Positions 1 through 11,211 of a DNA stretch of 64,000 nt are shown in pieces; the stretch's first letter is position 1, and each line of letters starts with the position of its first letter. Source of the DNA: Ceratothoa steindachneri (taxonomy: Eukaryota > Arthropoda > Malacostraca > Isopoda > Cymothoidae); NCBI GenBank assembly GCA_963969495.1, contig OZ018318.1:178678246-178742245 (forward strand), read 5' to 3'. The notes under the pieces were generated by a model, which saw only the letters and a list, made by a program, of their open reading frames with translations, had not been told where the DNA came from and did not search any database. Both the position numbers and the translations under genes were made by a program.

Positions 1-364
1 AATCATTCGACAATGGCAGCTTTCTTCAATGACTCCGTTAACCAGCTATGGCCCAACAACCTACATTACGAGCATGTACTTCTTGTCTGTACTGATGCAG
101 CACCATATATGCACAAGGCCATGGGGAGCTTAAACGTAATGTATCCAAAAATGATACATGTAGCTTGTCTTGCACATGCCTTGCATAGAATAGCAGAGCT
201 TGTAAGGTCTAAATATAACGATGTGAATGATCTCATTTCAAACGTAAAGAAAACATTTCTAAAAGCACCCAACAGAGTTAAAAAATCCAAGTAAATGCAT
301 CCAGACCTGAATCTCCCACCATCACCTTCTATTACAAGATGGGGTACATGGTTTGCGGCACCAA
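1..364 (+). pseudogene. hAT-like (DUF659-type) transposase-derived gene, 5' part
   Basis: The plus-strand frame open from the window edge encodes a block with VCTDAAPYMHKA, a histidine-rich VACLAHALHRIAE stretch, and further on SITRWGTW. I recognise this order from the multicopy hAT-like DUF659 proteins of arthropods, where an RNase H-like core is followed by LPP.P.ITRWGTW. The true start lies upstream of the window. One in-frame TAA at 292-294 breaks the frame, but homology continues in the same frame to 364, where a LINE is inserted. The reading resumes in frame at 7235. The family's function is unknown; it is either a decayed transposase or a once-domesticated derivative. Family call: recall from protein pattern. 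Break and resumption: seen directly. Confidence 0.8.
353..364. repeat. Target-site duplication, left copy (LINE insertion)
   Basis: ttgcggcaccaa lies directly next to the poly-T that marks the LINE 3' end. It matches 7235-7246 (ttgcggcagcaa) at 11 of 12 bases. Both copies encode the same residues of the interrupted gene. Confidence 0.85.
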
Positions 365-597
365 TTTTTTTTTTTAATTCTATAGAGCCCATCTGGCAAC
401 TGCCCACTTGGGCATAAGTTGCCGAAAAACACGACAGCCTAGAACTAGGCTACTTTAAAATAAAATTATGAAAAAATAACAATCATGAATATTGGAAAAA
501 CTTAACAATCAGGAAGCAATCTTCGGCAGCGGGGAGAGGTCCCCCTCACCCCGGTGCAGGAAAGTGCAACCTACAAACGAAAAAACAGAAAAGAACC
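365..597 (-). other. LINE 3' untranslated region and poly-A tail
   Basis: Minus-strand sequence after the ORF2 stop, ending in an 11-nt A tract (T run at 365-375). It shows no coding signal. The tail abuts the target duplication, as expected for target-primed reverse transcription. Confidence 0.8.
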
Positions 598-1128
598 TTA
601 AATAAAGGGGAGAAGCCCGGCCTCCCCTAAAAAGTTAACAAGTCCACAAGTCAATGTGCACGAATCTGTCCCGAGTACAAGGGAGAGGCGGTAGCGACCT
701 AGCCCATCCCGGTACCGGGACAGGTATCGTGCGCGAAGATCACTTAGACTGGGACATTCAACAAGAATGTGCCGAACAGTCTGGGGGACGACGCAGTCGT
801 TGCAATAGGGCGCAGGCGAGCGATCCATCAAATAGCGATGCGTCACACGAGTGTGTCCGATTCGGAGACGACAGAAAGCAACCTGAAGCCACCACGGCAT
901 TGGGGAATAGGTCCATGGGAACAGTCGCGGCGCAATGGCACGCAACTTTAAGTTCCCTTCGACCGTCTCCCATCTTCTTTCCCAAGCAGTCTGAAGAGCT
1001 GCCCGTATTCCTGCCATGTAGTCGGTGTGAGGAAGAGCGAAACGCTGGTCCGGTCGCAGAGTCCTCGCGGACTCTTTCGTGCCCTCATCGGCGCGCTCAT
1101 TCCCCGCAATTCCTACATGTCTAGGAAC
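598..1128 (-). pseudogene. LINE ORF2 C-terminal cysteine/histidine domain
   Basis: This is the last part of ORF2, following the RNase H in another frame. The 139-residue open stretch at 598-1017 contains LRIGHTRVTHRYLM, then a CNDC pair and HILVECPS. That is the zinc-binding-like tail common in I, R1 and LOA-type LINEs. It ends at GEAGLLPFI just before the stop. The N-terminal boundary with the RNase H is blurred by a frameshift between about 1020 and 1130. Its role in the family is thought to be nucleic-acid binding during target-primed reverse transcription. Here it is a dead remnant. Confidence 0.8.
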
Positions 1129-1764
1129 CTAGCAGAAGATAATCTCGACATCTGCTCGGCTCGCCAAGACCGTGGGGTCACGGATATCGCGAACCAGGGG
1201 ATGCGGAGATTCCAATGCCCCGAGAGCACTCAGGGCTCTTTGTGAGTCGCTATAGATCACGATCCAGTCTCCGAGTCGGGCACGTCGCGTAATCTCCCGT
1301 ACCGAGTGGTGTATTGCCACCAGTTCGGCCGAGAAGACAGACGCAGCGCCTGGTAGAGCCCCGCTGACTTCAAACAGAGAGGATACGGCGTGGGAGCTGA
1401 CCCCCTCTTGGGACTTGGAGCCATCTGTATACACTGGCACGGTTCCAGCGTGACACGATGTGTGCTCCAAAAAGGTCGAACGCAATACTCCTGGCGCAGT
1501 ACAAGCTTTGGGAGCAGAGGCGTGGCAACAAAAAGCCAAATGTGGTACCCTCCAGGGTGGCGTCCAAAGCAGAACCAGGAGCACCACCGGCCCGAGAGCT
1601 AAATCTACCTCTCGAAGGAGTTTCCTGGCCCTAAACCGAGAGAGCTTAAGGTATGACTGGCGTCTCTCGGCTGCATAGGCACCATCGAGATCAGCTGCGA
1701 TGCAGTGAGAGCTGTTGGCGACTGAGGGAGGCACCGGGCTCGCGCGTACAGGCGAGTGATGCAC
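1129..1764 (-). pseudogene. LINE ORF2 RNase H domain
   Basis: The domain shows three of the acidic RNase H positions in order: VPVYTDGS (D), FSAELVAIHHSV (E) and VIYSDSQRALSAL (D). RNase H removes the RNA strand of the RNA/DNA hybrid during retrotransposition. About 90 residues of linker upstream connect it to the RT thumb at 1605-2462, in a different frame. The catalytic residues are unmutated, so decay here comes mainly from frameshifts. The matching region of the second copy at 31360-31734 has lost several of these residues. The domain assignment is firm; the exact edges are approximate. Confidence 0.88.
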
Positions 1765-3026
1765 TGCACGCGGCGCAGAACGAGTGGCATCTCCCCAGCC
1801 TCGACCAACAGGCTCTCAATGGGGGAAGTGCGGAAGACACCGGTCGCAAGGCAAAGGCCGGTGTGGTGGATCGAATCTGCCTTCCGCAATAAACGCTCGG
1901 TTGCGGATGCATAAAACTCGCATCCGTAGTCGAGCTTCGAACGAACAAAGGATCGATAAAAAAGTAGGGCAGTAGCCCTATCAGCGCCCCAAGCGCTGAA
2001 CGTCACGGAACGGAGAATGTCCATGGCGCGGGTACAAGAGACCCTAAGGCTGCGAATATGAGCCTCCCAGGTGAGGCGTCGGTCGAATACAAGACCAAGG
2101 AAACGGTGCAACTCAACCACATCCAGGCGCACCCCATTAAGAAACAAATCTGGGTTGGGGTGAAGCCGTGGATGGCGGCAGAAGTGCATCACCTTAGTCT
2201 TGGCCAAAGAAAACCAAAACCTGTGCGTTTCGGCATAGCGAGAGACGCGGTTCAATGCCTGTTGGAGTTGACGCTCCTGAGTTAGCATCTGGGCCGCCCC
2301 AAAAGAGATCGAAGGTCGTCCACGTAGAGCGTAGAAAGAACATCTTCCGGCAGCAACGAGGTGATGCCGTTGATGCTCAGGGCAAAGAGTGTGACACTGA
2401 GGAAACTTTCCTGCCGGACACCCTCTTCGTGCTCCTTTGGGTATGAAGAGGGATCCCCTCACCCGTACGCGGAATCAACGATCTCGCAAAAATTCAGATA
2501 TAAACATTAAGAGGCGTCCCCTCGCCCCTATCGTGTAGAGAGTCTCCATGATACCGTATCGCCATGCGGTATCATAGGCCTTCTCCGGATCGAAAAAGAC
2601 CATGGCGTAGTGCTGTCTACGAAGGAAAGCCTCGCAGATGGCATTTTCCAGTCGGAGCATAGCATCCGACGTGGAGTGGAACTTGCGGAATCCGCACTGT
2701 GCAGAAGACAGATGGCCTCCCCTGTCCAGGAAAAAGGCTAATCTAACATTTACCAATTTCTCCATCAACTTGAACACGCAAGAGGTTAGAGAGATTGGGC
2801 GGAAACCGGTCGGAGTAGAGTGATCTCTCTGTGGTTTGCGAAAGGCAAGCACAGTAGCGATTCGCCAGGAGTCTGGGAGAAGACCTTCCACCCAGATCCT
2901 GTTGAACAGATCTAACAGAAAGGCCATGCCTCTCTCACCCAGGTGTCGAAGCATGGCGTACGGGACATCGTCTGGACCATGGGCGGTGTCCGCGCACGAA
3001 GCAAGAGCGGAACGCAACTCACTCAC
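1605..3026 (-). pseudogene. LINE ORF2 reverse transcriptase
   Basis: Two overlapping frames make up the RT. The upstream one (2475-3026) has HGPDDVPYAMLRHL, then GFRPISLTSCVFKLMEKLV, then FFDPEKAYDTAWR, which is motif A with its catalytic Asp. Motif C (YVDD) is intact at 2315-2326. One base is missing just after it, so the following DLSISFGAAQ-type sequence continues in another frame. The thumb/connection region (WFSLAKTKVMHF, LGLVFDRRLTWEAHI, SFVRSKLDYG) is continuous to about 1605. The enzyme copies the element's RNA at the nicked target. The frameshifts make it inactive as one polypeptide. Confidence 0.88.
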
Positions 3027-4381
3027 AGTAAACTTGTCGTTAAATGGTTCTCCGCCTCTGGGGGTACATCACGACGTGCATTGAATGCTGGCTGAGCAGC
3101 ATCACATCTAGAGAATGCGGTCGCTAAGGATTCCGCCACGGACGCGGGGTCCAAGATTGCGGTCCCATTCTCTTGGAGAACGGGAGGGGGTCCTGCGAGA
3201 ACTTGCCCCGAATCCTTTTGACTCGCTTCCACACCTCAGCTAAAGGGGTCTTCCCGTTAAGTGAAGACACGTATGCCCGCCAAGAAGAGCGGCGGGCGTG
3301 CTTCGAAATATACCGGAACCTAGCCCTAGCCCGACGAAATTCAGCGACAGTGAAATCGTTTGGGCGGCGCTTATAGCGCATGTAGGCATATCGCTTCTGT
3401 TTGAGGGCCGTCTCACACTCGGCTGACCAATATGGGAGTGCCGGCGTGCAAAACGGCCAGGCGTCCTTGGAATAGTAGTCAGGCCCACGGCGATTTGGTT
3501 GCCGAAGAAGAACTCAACAGCCTCATCTACCGACCTAAACTCCTTGACTTAGATAGAGAATTCAGTCATTTCCTGAAATGCAGGCCACCGCGCCCGCGCC
3601 AAGCACCACCGAGGTGGTCTCTCAGGCGGCAGTTGCCCTGAAAATGATATTTGAATGGGAAAGTGATCACTACCATGGAGGTCATCGACCACCCCCAAAT
3701 CAAAATCAGGCTGTGCATCCGAAGAGCACAAAGATAGGTCAAGGCAAGAAAATGAAGCGGTTCTCGGACAGTGATGCGTAAACTCATCCACGATTCGGAC
3801 ACCCATCTTAAGCTCTTCGATTAGATCAGCAAGGACTTGTCCCCTGGGATTTATGGAGTTATCTCCCTAGAGAAGATGCCTGCCGTTCAGATCTCCAAGC
3901 AAGAGAAAGGGCCTCGGCAACCGTGCCACAACGCGGCGGAAGTCCCCCGCGTCGAAGTCAGCTGCTGGTGGAATGTACGCAGAATTGATAGTATACCTCC
4001 TATCCAGGTGGAGCCGCACAACCACGGCCTGAAAGGAGGTATCTAAAGAGAAAGGAAGAACGGAGACATCATGTCAGGTGTAAACCCCGCATCCCCCAGC
4101 CCGGCCATCCCGCGGTGGTGGGGTCGCAAGACCCTTATACCCCGGGAGGGCAGGCAGGGGTACGCGCCTAGCATGATCTCCTGCAAAAAGATAGCTAACC
4201 GGGAACGGGACGAGATGAGCCTCCGCAGCTCCTCCCAGTTGGCCCGGCAATTCCATTGAAGGAACATGCCCTCCAAGCCTAGCTCGGAGGAGACGCGGGG
4301 GCCCTCTTTGAACTGGAGACCCTCACAGGAATGGCTGTACGCTTCCCGGGGGCAGAACCCCGGGTGCTGTTGGCCGAACAA
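3023..4381 (-). pseudogene. LINE ORF2 APE-type endonuclease and linker
   Basis: The N-terminal part at 4043-4381 reads LQWNCRANWEELRRLI and LAIFLQEIMLG, matching the first two endonuclease blocks (QWN and the metal-binding Glu). The C-terminal block at 3549-3806 contains the SDHFPI motif. Between them (3810-4040) the frame is lost. A basic linker (3124-3381, MRYKRRPNDFTVAEFRRARA) leads into the RT. The enzyme nicks the target DNA to prime reverse transcription. Its first codons overlap the end of ORF1 (4279-4381) in another frame, the usual compact layout of these elements. Confidence 0.85.
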
Positions 4382-6880
4382 AGCGCTGAAGGCGCTATCG
4401 CCTTCGAGGACTTATTGGGGGAAGTTAAGCTCGTCATGCAAGTCTTTTCTTCCCTCCACCTCGAAAGCTTAAATGGGCGATGCGGCTTCGGAGGCGGGGG
4501 GCCCTCTTTTCGAGGAACCACCGTCTCTGAGCCACTCGCTCCACCTCGGGGCGTGGGCGAAGGAGCCGAAGCTCCTTTGTTGCTGTCCCCTTTTGGGGGG
4601 AGAGCTTTAGGAACCCCCGAAGAGGGCCTAGTGACCATCTTCACAGGTGTTGCCTCCTGTGAGTCTAACGACTCGGTATGGCGCGTGGCCGTTTCGCCTT
4701 CAAGGAAACGGTCAGTCACACTGGGGGAAAATGGGGAAGCCCTGGTTTCAGCCGGGTCTGGGTATGAACCCTTTTTGCCGCCAGCTTTACCAGGGGAGCG
4801 CCCAGGTTGGGTAGAGCCCGCAGAAGGGCTCCGAATGGGCGCGAAAATAACCGTTCTCGTTGGCCTGGATAATCCAGGAGCAGAGGGTGCCTTTCTAACT
4901 ATTAAGGCATATGACGCCCCAGGCAGAGCCGGGCGCGCCAGGACCAAGTCTTTAGCCTCGCGGAATGAGAGTCTATCCTGGGCCTGAACGGCCAGGATTT
5001 CTTTCTCAAGGAGATATGCACCACATTGCTTCGAAGAAGCGGGGTGCGGCTCTCTGCAATTGACACACTTGGCCACACACGATTAAGACTTATCGTGTGC
5101 GACCTTGGAGCAATTTAAACATACTTCGAGGGACGCCGACTTTGCACGTCTACATGAGCAATTCGTATGGCCGAAGCGGTGACAGTAATAGCATTGCCAC
5201 GGAAGTGGCACGAATGCATTCACGCGGTAGCGGTACCAACCAGCACGCACCGACTCAGAGAGCTTGTCACAGTCGAACGTGACGAAGAGTGTAGGGGTGG
5301 GTCTCGAGACCCCTCCCTGTTTTTTTCATCACACGTTCGACCTTGACCTCCCCTATGGTCAGACAGCTCTAGGGTGATGTCCTCAATGGAGTAGTCAACG
5401 AGTTCCCTTGCATAAACTACTCTTTTCACAAAGTTCATGGTAGAGTGCGGCGTCACACTCACCGGGGTGCCATGAAGTGTCCGAAGAGCACTTATCTTGG
5501 CCGCCTCGGCGGGATTCACCGCATTCGCCAGAAGGCTCCCGTCCGAGAAACGGGTCACCTTCGGCTCTCTACCAATTGCACTAGCTAATCCTCTCCCCTG
5601 ATGGATCATGTTGCTCTTGGACAACATGGTGCCATCAGTGGAGCAAATAACAAGGAAGCGCTTGAAGCCAGCGGGCTCGAAAACGCCAGGCAACCTCTGA
5701 ATGAGGGGCCCCGATGTCATCGAGGCTCCGCCCTGTGCACTTTTGGTCTTAGTCAGGGGATCCGCAACCGGGGGGGGGGAAGAGGTGCCGGATGTGTGCT
5801 GGTCTTGGCTTGGTCACTTGCCAAAGTGGCAGCAGACCCATCCGTCCTCACAGCCCCCGCGGATGGAAAGGAGCCCCGAGTCTTCTTAGTCTTTTTGGTC
5901 TTTTTCGTCCTTTTACTTTTAGGAAAGGAGGGCGGGAAATGAACCCGCTTCTCACCTCCGCCGGTAGAAGCCCCTAGGCCAGATGAAACGGCCTCAGCCA
6001 GGGCTTTCTCCGAAACGGAGAAGGTCCTGGTGGTCGCCGGGGCATCATGCCTCCTTGTACTGCCTCAGAATCCCCAGCCGTTTGAGAAGGACCTTGCATA
6101 GGGGCTGATTCGGGTTCGGTGCTTGGCGCTGAGCCCGGATTCCCCCCCATGGAAGGCCCTAACGTCTGAGGCTGAGTTTCCTCAAGGACCATGTCTTTCA
6201 CAGGAGGGGCATCCAGTTGGCCATCCCCTCCCAGAACATCGCAGGTCCCCTTGGCAACGTCATGAGTCTTTTGTGGGGAGGCACAGGCCTTGCCCCCGGC
6301 AAGGTTTAATATTCTTGCCAGCAGGTCTTTTGAGGGAAGCAACCGAAGGGGCCTGGCTTGCCTCTTCCCCCTAAGGGGGTTTGCCCTACCAAGCCGCTTA
6401 CACAAGGGGCGGTCGGCAATGGGCTGCCTGCTGGCTTTCTTGGCAGTCCCCTTAGAAAGAAAATGAGGAAGTGCCGCTGGAAATAGGGAGGTGCCTGAAA
6501 GAACCTCCAGAGAAGGGGGTTAGGAGGAGTCCCCTTCACCCGTAGGCGTAGGAGAGAAGTAAGCCTCCTCTCCGGTTAAAGAAATATGGACGGTCCCCTG
6601 CGCAAGCACAGGGGAGGCCTCCATTTTTTTGGTGGAGCTGCACGAGGGCGGCTCCGTCGATGAGCAAGGGGGAATTAGGAGGAGATTGTTTTTTTATCAT
6701 CATTGGGCATGGTGACCCTATTTGTGCTACGGGACACAATAGCTCATCACCTTTCGCAGTTGCCCGCACTGCAAGAGGTGCTTACAGGCCCGGCAAAGCC
6801 AGGCACCGCTATTTGGGACCACCCCTCCCGCCTGGTGGCCTGGCAGTCCATCGGCATGGCGGCTCCACCTTGGACATGGC
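4279..6880 (-). pseudogene. LINE ORF1 (gag-like, CCHC zinc knuckles)
   Basis: ORF1 is split over several frames: a poorly conserved N-terminal part (about 5974-6880), a central part (5220-5720, including FEPAGFKRFLVI and AEAAKISALRTLHGTPVSV) and a C-terminal part (4279-5076). Between about 5040 and 5200 three knuckles can be read: CYYCHRFGHTNCSC, CLNCSKVAHDKS followed by a stop and SC, and CVNCREPHPASSKQC. Such proteins bind the element RNA and carry it to the nucleus. A proline/serine-rich tail follows. The stop inside the second knuckle and the frame changes show decay. The ORF1 start could not be fixed. Confidence 0.8.
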
Positions 6881-7234
6881 GTAAAAAGTAAAAATATATA
6901 GATTGTGAAAAGAAGAGGAAAAGGGATGTGAGGAAGGTATGGGTGGGGATGGAGCAGGTTGTTAAAAACCAACCACCCCAGACCGGAGCTCAGGGGTTAG
7001 GAAACATTGTCCCCTCCCCCTCAGCTCCGATCCGGGACGGTTGACTGAGAAGAAGTTCAGCATCTACCCTATGAAGTTAGAGGCTGACCAGAGAAAGTTG
7101 TGGGATGGGTTGTATGAAAAGCAAGGAAACAAGTGTTTTGAAGGAAGGAGAAGAGGCTAATCTGGGGCCGGGCGGGGTGCTGAGTCCCGTCAGCACGGCG
7201 GCCAGGATGGCAAATCGCCGCGCCCATTACGATG
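6881..7234 (-). other. LINE 5' untranslated region
   Basis: GC-rich minus-strand leader between the 5' target duplication and the first ORF1-like codons. Elements of this type normally carry an internal promoter here; no specific motif was confirmed. Confidence 0.55.
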
Positions 7235-7246
7235 TTGCGGCAGCAA
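7235..7246. repeat. Target-site duplication, right copy (LINE insertion)
   Basis: ttgcggcagcaa, 11 of 12 identical to 353-364. It adjoins the LINE 5' end and restarts the interrupted coding frame. Confidence 0.85.
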
Positions 7247-7737
7247 TATATTCCGCTCATTATCACAATAAAATTAATGAGATCATTTCTTAATTTAACC
7301 CATTAGATGCTCAATGTATTTCCGACTGTCAGAAAAATTTTGAAAACACAAACCTTAAACGACATTTGCTTTATATTGCAGCCAACTTTGCATTGCTATC
7401 ATCTACTATTACAAAATAAGAGAAAACAGGCCTTGCTTTGAAGACTGCAATTGAACTTTTAAAAGAAATAGAAGACAAGTTGGATAGTTTAAGCTACCCA
7501 GAATATTCAACCAGATCTAAACAAATTATGACAAAAAACAAAGGCTTCGCAACATTGAAATCAGTTCAGAGATCACTAGGCATCGACAACAGCGCCAGCG
7601 AGTATGCGTTAGAGGAATACACTCCAGATGACCTCCTGTGTCTACAGTATGCTCCTATCGTATCTTGTGAAGTAGAGAGAGTCTCCCTCTCAAAACACAA
7701 ATATCCTAGCAGACAACAGAAGGAGCTTCCATTTTGA
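7235..7737 (+). pseudogene. hAT-like (DUF659-type) gene, 3' part
   Basis: This is the C-terminal continuation of the gene at 1-364. The frame starts in the target duplication (VAAAIYSAHYHNKINEII) and continues through LKRHLLYIAANFALLSSTITK and LKTAIELLKEIEDKLDSL to a stop after QQKELPF. This matches the usual C-terminal order of the family: the segment after ITRWGTW, a helical ITKLE-type block, and an acidic helix. In-frame stops lie at 7291-7293 and 7417-7419, but there is no frameshift over roughly 165 codons. The gene was therefore probably inactivated by point stops after, or independently of, the LINE insertion. Confidence 0.8.
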
Positions 7738-8260
7738 GAATCTAAGGCACCATATCATTATTAAATATAACGCATTTATATAAATGACATATTGTTATTT
7801 TTTCAGTGGTGTGGTTGCAAATAAATTAAAATGCACTTGCTGTCAACTTTATTACCCTTGTTTTTATTTGATACTACATTTAATCCACATATTTATAATA
7901 AAATGAAACTGCATATTTATCGTGCATAAGTGCATATTTTAAATGCATATAGAGCATGCTTATGGAGCATATTTTAAATATATATTTATCCTTGCCTTAG
8001 TTATGATATAACGTGTGACGGAAGTCTAAAACATTTTAATGCAAATTATCCTAATCTGTGGCAGAAAGCTACAGTAGTTGTGGTTCATTCTCCTGTTCTG
8101 CATATCATTAGAATTTCAACAAATTAATGTCGTTTATAGAAGATATAAATTGTTTTTAGAGTTGTTTAAATTGTTCAAAATCTGTCAAACTCAATTTAAA
8201 GAGAACTGTAGTAATGCGTAGGTCATTTGTTAAGCTGTAATAATTTCCTAGTGATTTTTA
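7738..8260. other. AT-rich spacer with GCATATTT motifs
   Basis: No coding signal. At about 7890-7990 the motif gcatattt/gcatattttaaat recurs four times together with gcatgc and tgcata, giving a loosely palindromic patch. It may be the 3' non-coding end of the hAT-like gene. Confidence 0.45.
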
Positions 8261-8268
8261 GTCTAGCA
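8261..8268. repeat. hAT 8-bp target duplication, left
   Basis: gtctagca, against gtatagca at 18959-18966 (7 of 8). The tCTAGn core fits the known hAT target preference. Confidence 0.8.
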
Positions 8269-8283
8269 CAGGGGTATTGAACC
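8269..8283 (+). repeat. hAT 5' terminal inverted repeat
   Basis: caggggtattgaacc pairs with 18944-18958 (reverse complement caggggtgtcgaacc). The CAGnGGT...AACC form is typical of the hAT Charlie-like group. Confidence 0.85.
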
Positions 8284-9264
8284 AGCGGCCTTCTGCGGCC
8301 AATGAAAGAGCTCCGAATTATTATATTTTTATAAAATATGAACATCTCAGAAGCTAACAATATCTAAACCTAAACTTAGACAAAATGCTTTATCGCGATT
8401 AACGTATTATATCAAGCTAAGAACGTTCCAAAACGTATGCAATCGTTTGCACTCTTGAGCCACAAACGGTCAGCCGCCGCAGTATATCGACAATAGTTTA
8501 CCAATTGTTTTCAAGTTTTAAAGTTGTGCTTCGGCTTCAGTCCCAAATTTTATTAAACTTTAATATTATGCACTGGTATGTGATAATAACTTATAGTGGT
8601 TATCCATCAAAGTGATAAAATACATATTGAGAATCTCATAAAAAGTATACATTAATTATTTAAAGTTATCTGAGAATTGCATTATTATGAATAAATAAAT
8701 GTCTTTCGTATCGTAATAGAAGGTCAATTCGGCCACCGTGAACGGGTTCAAGCAGGGCATTAGTAGGCCGGGAGGCCAAGGCATACACAAAAAAAGGCTA
8801 AGCTTCTATAACGAGCAAAACAATACAATGTTTACTTCCAACTCAGCCAATTATTCTCACTTCTGACCATGACCATTTTAACATCAAATAATGAAAGTTG
8901 CATTATGCCTAGAAGTAGGGTTAGTGTCTAAATTGCGCTTTTATTTTATTAATGTTAAGTTTAATCAATTAACGGTAAAGTTATGGTAAATTACATGCAG
9001 TGTTTTTCTATGGGGGCTCTGCCCACATACCCTGGCACACAAATAATATAGTATTTTTAGTAACAGGTATGAATATTGTAATATTTTAATTAATTTTTAA
9101 TTGTCTATTACACATATATTTATATCAGAAAACATATAACTGCTATTCACTGTAGGTTCTAAAATCTATATTCCTATACTTGCCTAATTAATTTACTAAT
9201 TCAACTTATTGTGGTTATAAATATTGACCAAAACTTACACCATGTCAAACAAGACAAAAAGAAT

Positions 9265-10985
9265 AATAAAGGAAAAATGATGACTGGGAATTGCAATATT
9301 TTTTTTGTTTCTGCTAACGATAAAATGATCTGCTTGCTCTGTAATAATGCAGTATCAACATTAAAGAACTTCAGCGCACACCAGCATTATGCCACTCATA
9401 AGGAGCAAAAATATGCTAACGGAGAAGGAGAAGCTCGAAAATGTGCATTGCAGAAATTAAAAGATCAACGGCAAAAGCAAAGACAGCTATTCCAAACGGA
9501 AGTTAAACGAGGAAATGATGGCACTGAAACAATCTATAAAGAATCATATATACTTGGGGAAAAAAGGAAAGCCATTTAGCGATGAGGAAATCATAAAAGA
9601 GTGCTTCGTTGAAGTAGTAGGTTGCTTGGATCCAGAAAACATTAATAAGTACAAACAACTCTCTCTTTCAAGAATAACTATAACAGATCGGCAGCATTAA
9701 TTAGGTTGCAACGTAACAGAACAACTTCATGAAATTATCCAAAACGAAAACGTATATTATTCACTAGCCTTGGTTGGATCAACTAATTCTACAGACTCAG
9801 CTCAGGTATTGTTCTTTGTTCGTGCGATAACAGAGGATTTGTATTGCTATGAAGAGTTATTTGCTTTGGGTACCCTTATGGACCGAACACGGGGAATTGA
9901 TATATTTAATAACTTTAAAGAAAAATGTCTCGAAGCTGAACTTAAATTTAATAATTTAGTAAGTGTGTGCACAGATGGTGCCCTTGCTATGATAGGGAAA
10001 CATCAAGGGTTTCTTGCACATCTAAGCAAAGAAATTCCAAACTCAGGCGCTTCAATTTCATTTCATTGTATTTTGCATCAACAAAATCTATGTGCTAAAT
10101 CACCAGTTTTAGGGAACAATTGAAAAAAAGTTTTACACATTGTTAACTTTATTTGAGCAAACGCACACGTCATCGTCAATTTCGCAACCTGCTTATGTTG
10201 GATGATGAAGTAATCAATGTTGATTTGCCCTATCACTCTAAAGTGCGCTGGATCTCACAACGACATGTCCTGTCAAAAATCTTAACTCTTCGAAAACAAA
10301 TCATTGCTTTTTTTTAATGATCAGAAAAAGCACTGCAAATTATCAAAAGTGGCTTGCTATAGGAATGTAGCATTTCTATCTGATATAATGTCGAAGCAAA
10401 ATGACCTCTACATTGGTTCGCAAGGAAATACAAAATCTATCTATGACATGTGGCAAAAAATCCAAGGGTTTAGAAGAAAACTAGTTTTTTCACGACCCTT
10501 CTTACTCAAAAGGAACTTATTGAAGTGCATTTTTCCCAGTTCACAAAGGTAGTTGGTGAAAAAGAGAAGTCACGTGAATTATATGAAGAGTACCCAACTG
10601 TGATAAATTCATTAATCTCAGAATATAACAGGAGTTTACTGATTTCAAGAAACATAACTTAACATTGAAATTAGTTTTTGAACCTCATTTAGTTGATGTC
10701 TACAAAGCACCTGCAAACGTGCAAATGGAACTAATAGAGCTGTCAGAATACCATATTTTGAAGTCACTCCTTGATTGCAAAATAGAGGCGAATGAAATAT
10801 GGAGCAATGCAGTAGAATAACCACGTTTGAGGCAGCATGCACGATGAATGCTCTCCTGTTTTCCTACCACTTATATGTTGTGAATCCACATTCTCCTGCC
10901 TGACCCAATTTAAAACTCTCTTAAGATCTCAAATGACGGACCTGCACCTATAAGCCCAACTTAAGCTACAAACTTCTAAGTTAGA
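9265..10985 (+). pseudogene. hAT transposase, GTF2IRD2/ZBED-like
   Basis: The N-terminus has a BED-like finger (ICLLCNNAV...HQHYATH, about 9331-9400) followed by a lysine-rich helix. After a frameshift near 9570 comes KPFSDEEIIKECFVEVVG and LSLSRITITDR. After a stop at 9698 the core resumes with YYSLALVGSTNSTDSAQVLF, EELFALGTL and VCTDGALAMIG, then FHCILHQQNLCAKS. The first catalytic region normally reads ALDEST; here the Asp is gone. Later pieces (VRWISQRHVLSKIL, FLSDIMSKQN, LTLKLVFEPHLVDVY, and a weak dimerisation tail near 10840-10985) are scattered in several frames. The family assignment is firm and the gene is clearly dead. Confidence 0.85.
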
Positions 10986-11206
10986 GCCAGATATTAAAAT
11001 GCTTTCTCGCCAGACACACCCCCTGCAAAAAGTCAATAAAAGGTAAAGTAAATAAACAGTTTTCAGGCTTTTTTTCAGTTTGTACAGTATACTTTACGTT
11101 ATAGCAGTGATACTAATAAAATTTTAATTATTATTTTTGTGCATATCTAATAAATAATGTAATGCGCCCTTTCTGGGTGACACCATACCTCCATGTAGCC
11201 TAATAA

Positions 11207-11211
11207 CACAA
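11207..11211. repeat. Gypsy 5-bp target duplication, left
   Basis: cacaa directly before the LTR (tgtcgagg). It is identical to 18937-18941 directly after the other LTR. The right-hand copy sits in a ca-rich stretch, so one or two bases of shift are possible. Confidence 0.75.

Larger units (their letters stand above)
365..7234 (-). mobile_element. Nearly full-length I/R1-like LINE with RNase H
   Basis: This minus-strand non-LTR retrotransposon runs from a GC-rich 5' end at 7234 to a poly-A tail, read as 11 T at 365-375 on the plus strand. In order it carries an ORF1 with CCHC zinc knuckles, an APE-type endonuclease, a reverse transcriptase, an RNase H domain and a cysteine/histidine C-terminal domain. 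The RNase H points to the I, R1 or LOA side of the Jockey superfamily rather than Jockey itself. A 12-bp target duplication brackets it exactly. It is GC-rich compared with its AT-rich surroundings. Frameshifts throughout make it dead, but domain conservation suggests it is younger than most elements here. A shorter, more diverged copy lies at 30.9-32.2 kb. Confidence 0.9.

Noticed and set aside
4331..4987. 218-residue plus-strand ORF
   Set aside because: It is antisense to the LINE ORF1 C-terminal region, which has zinc knuckles on the minus strand.
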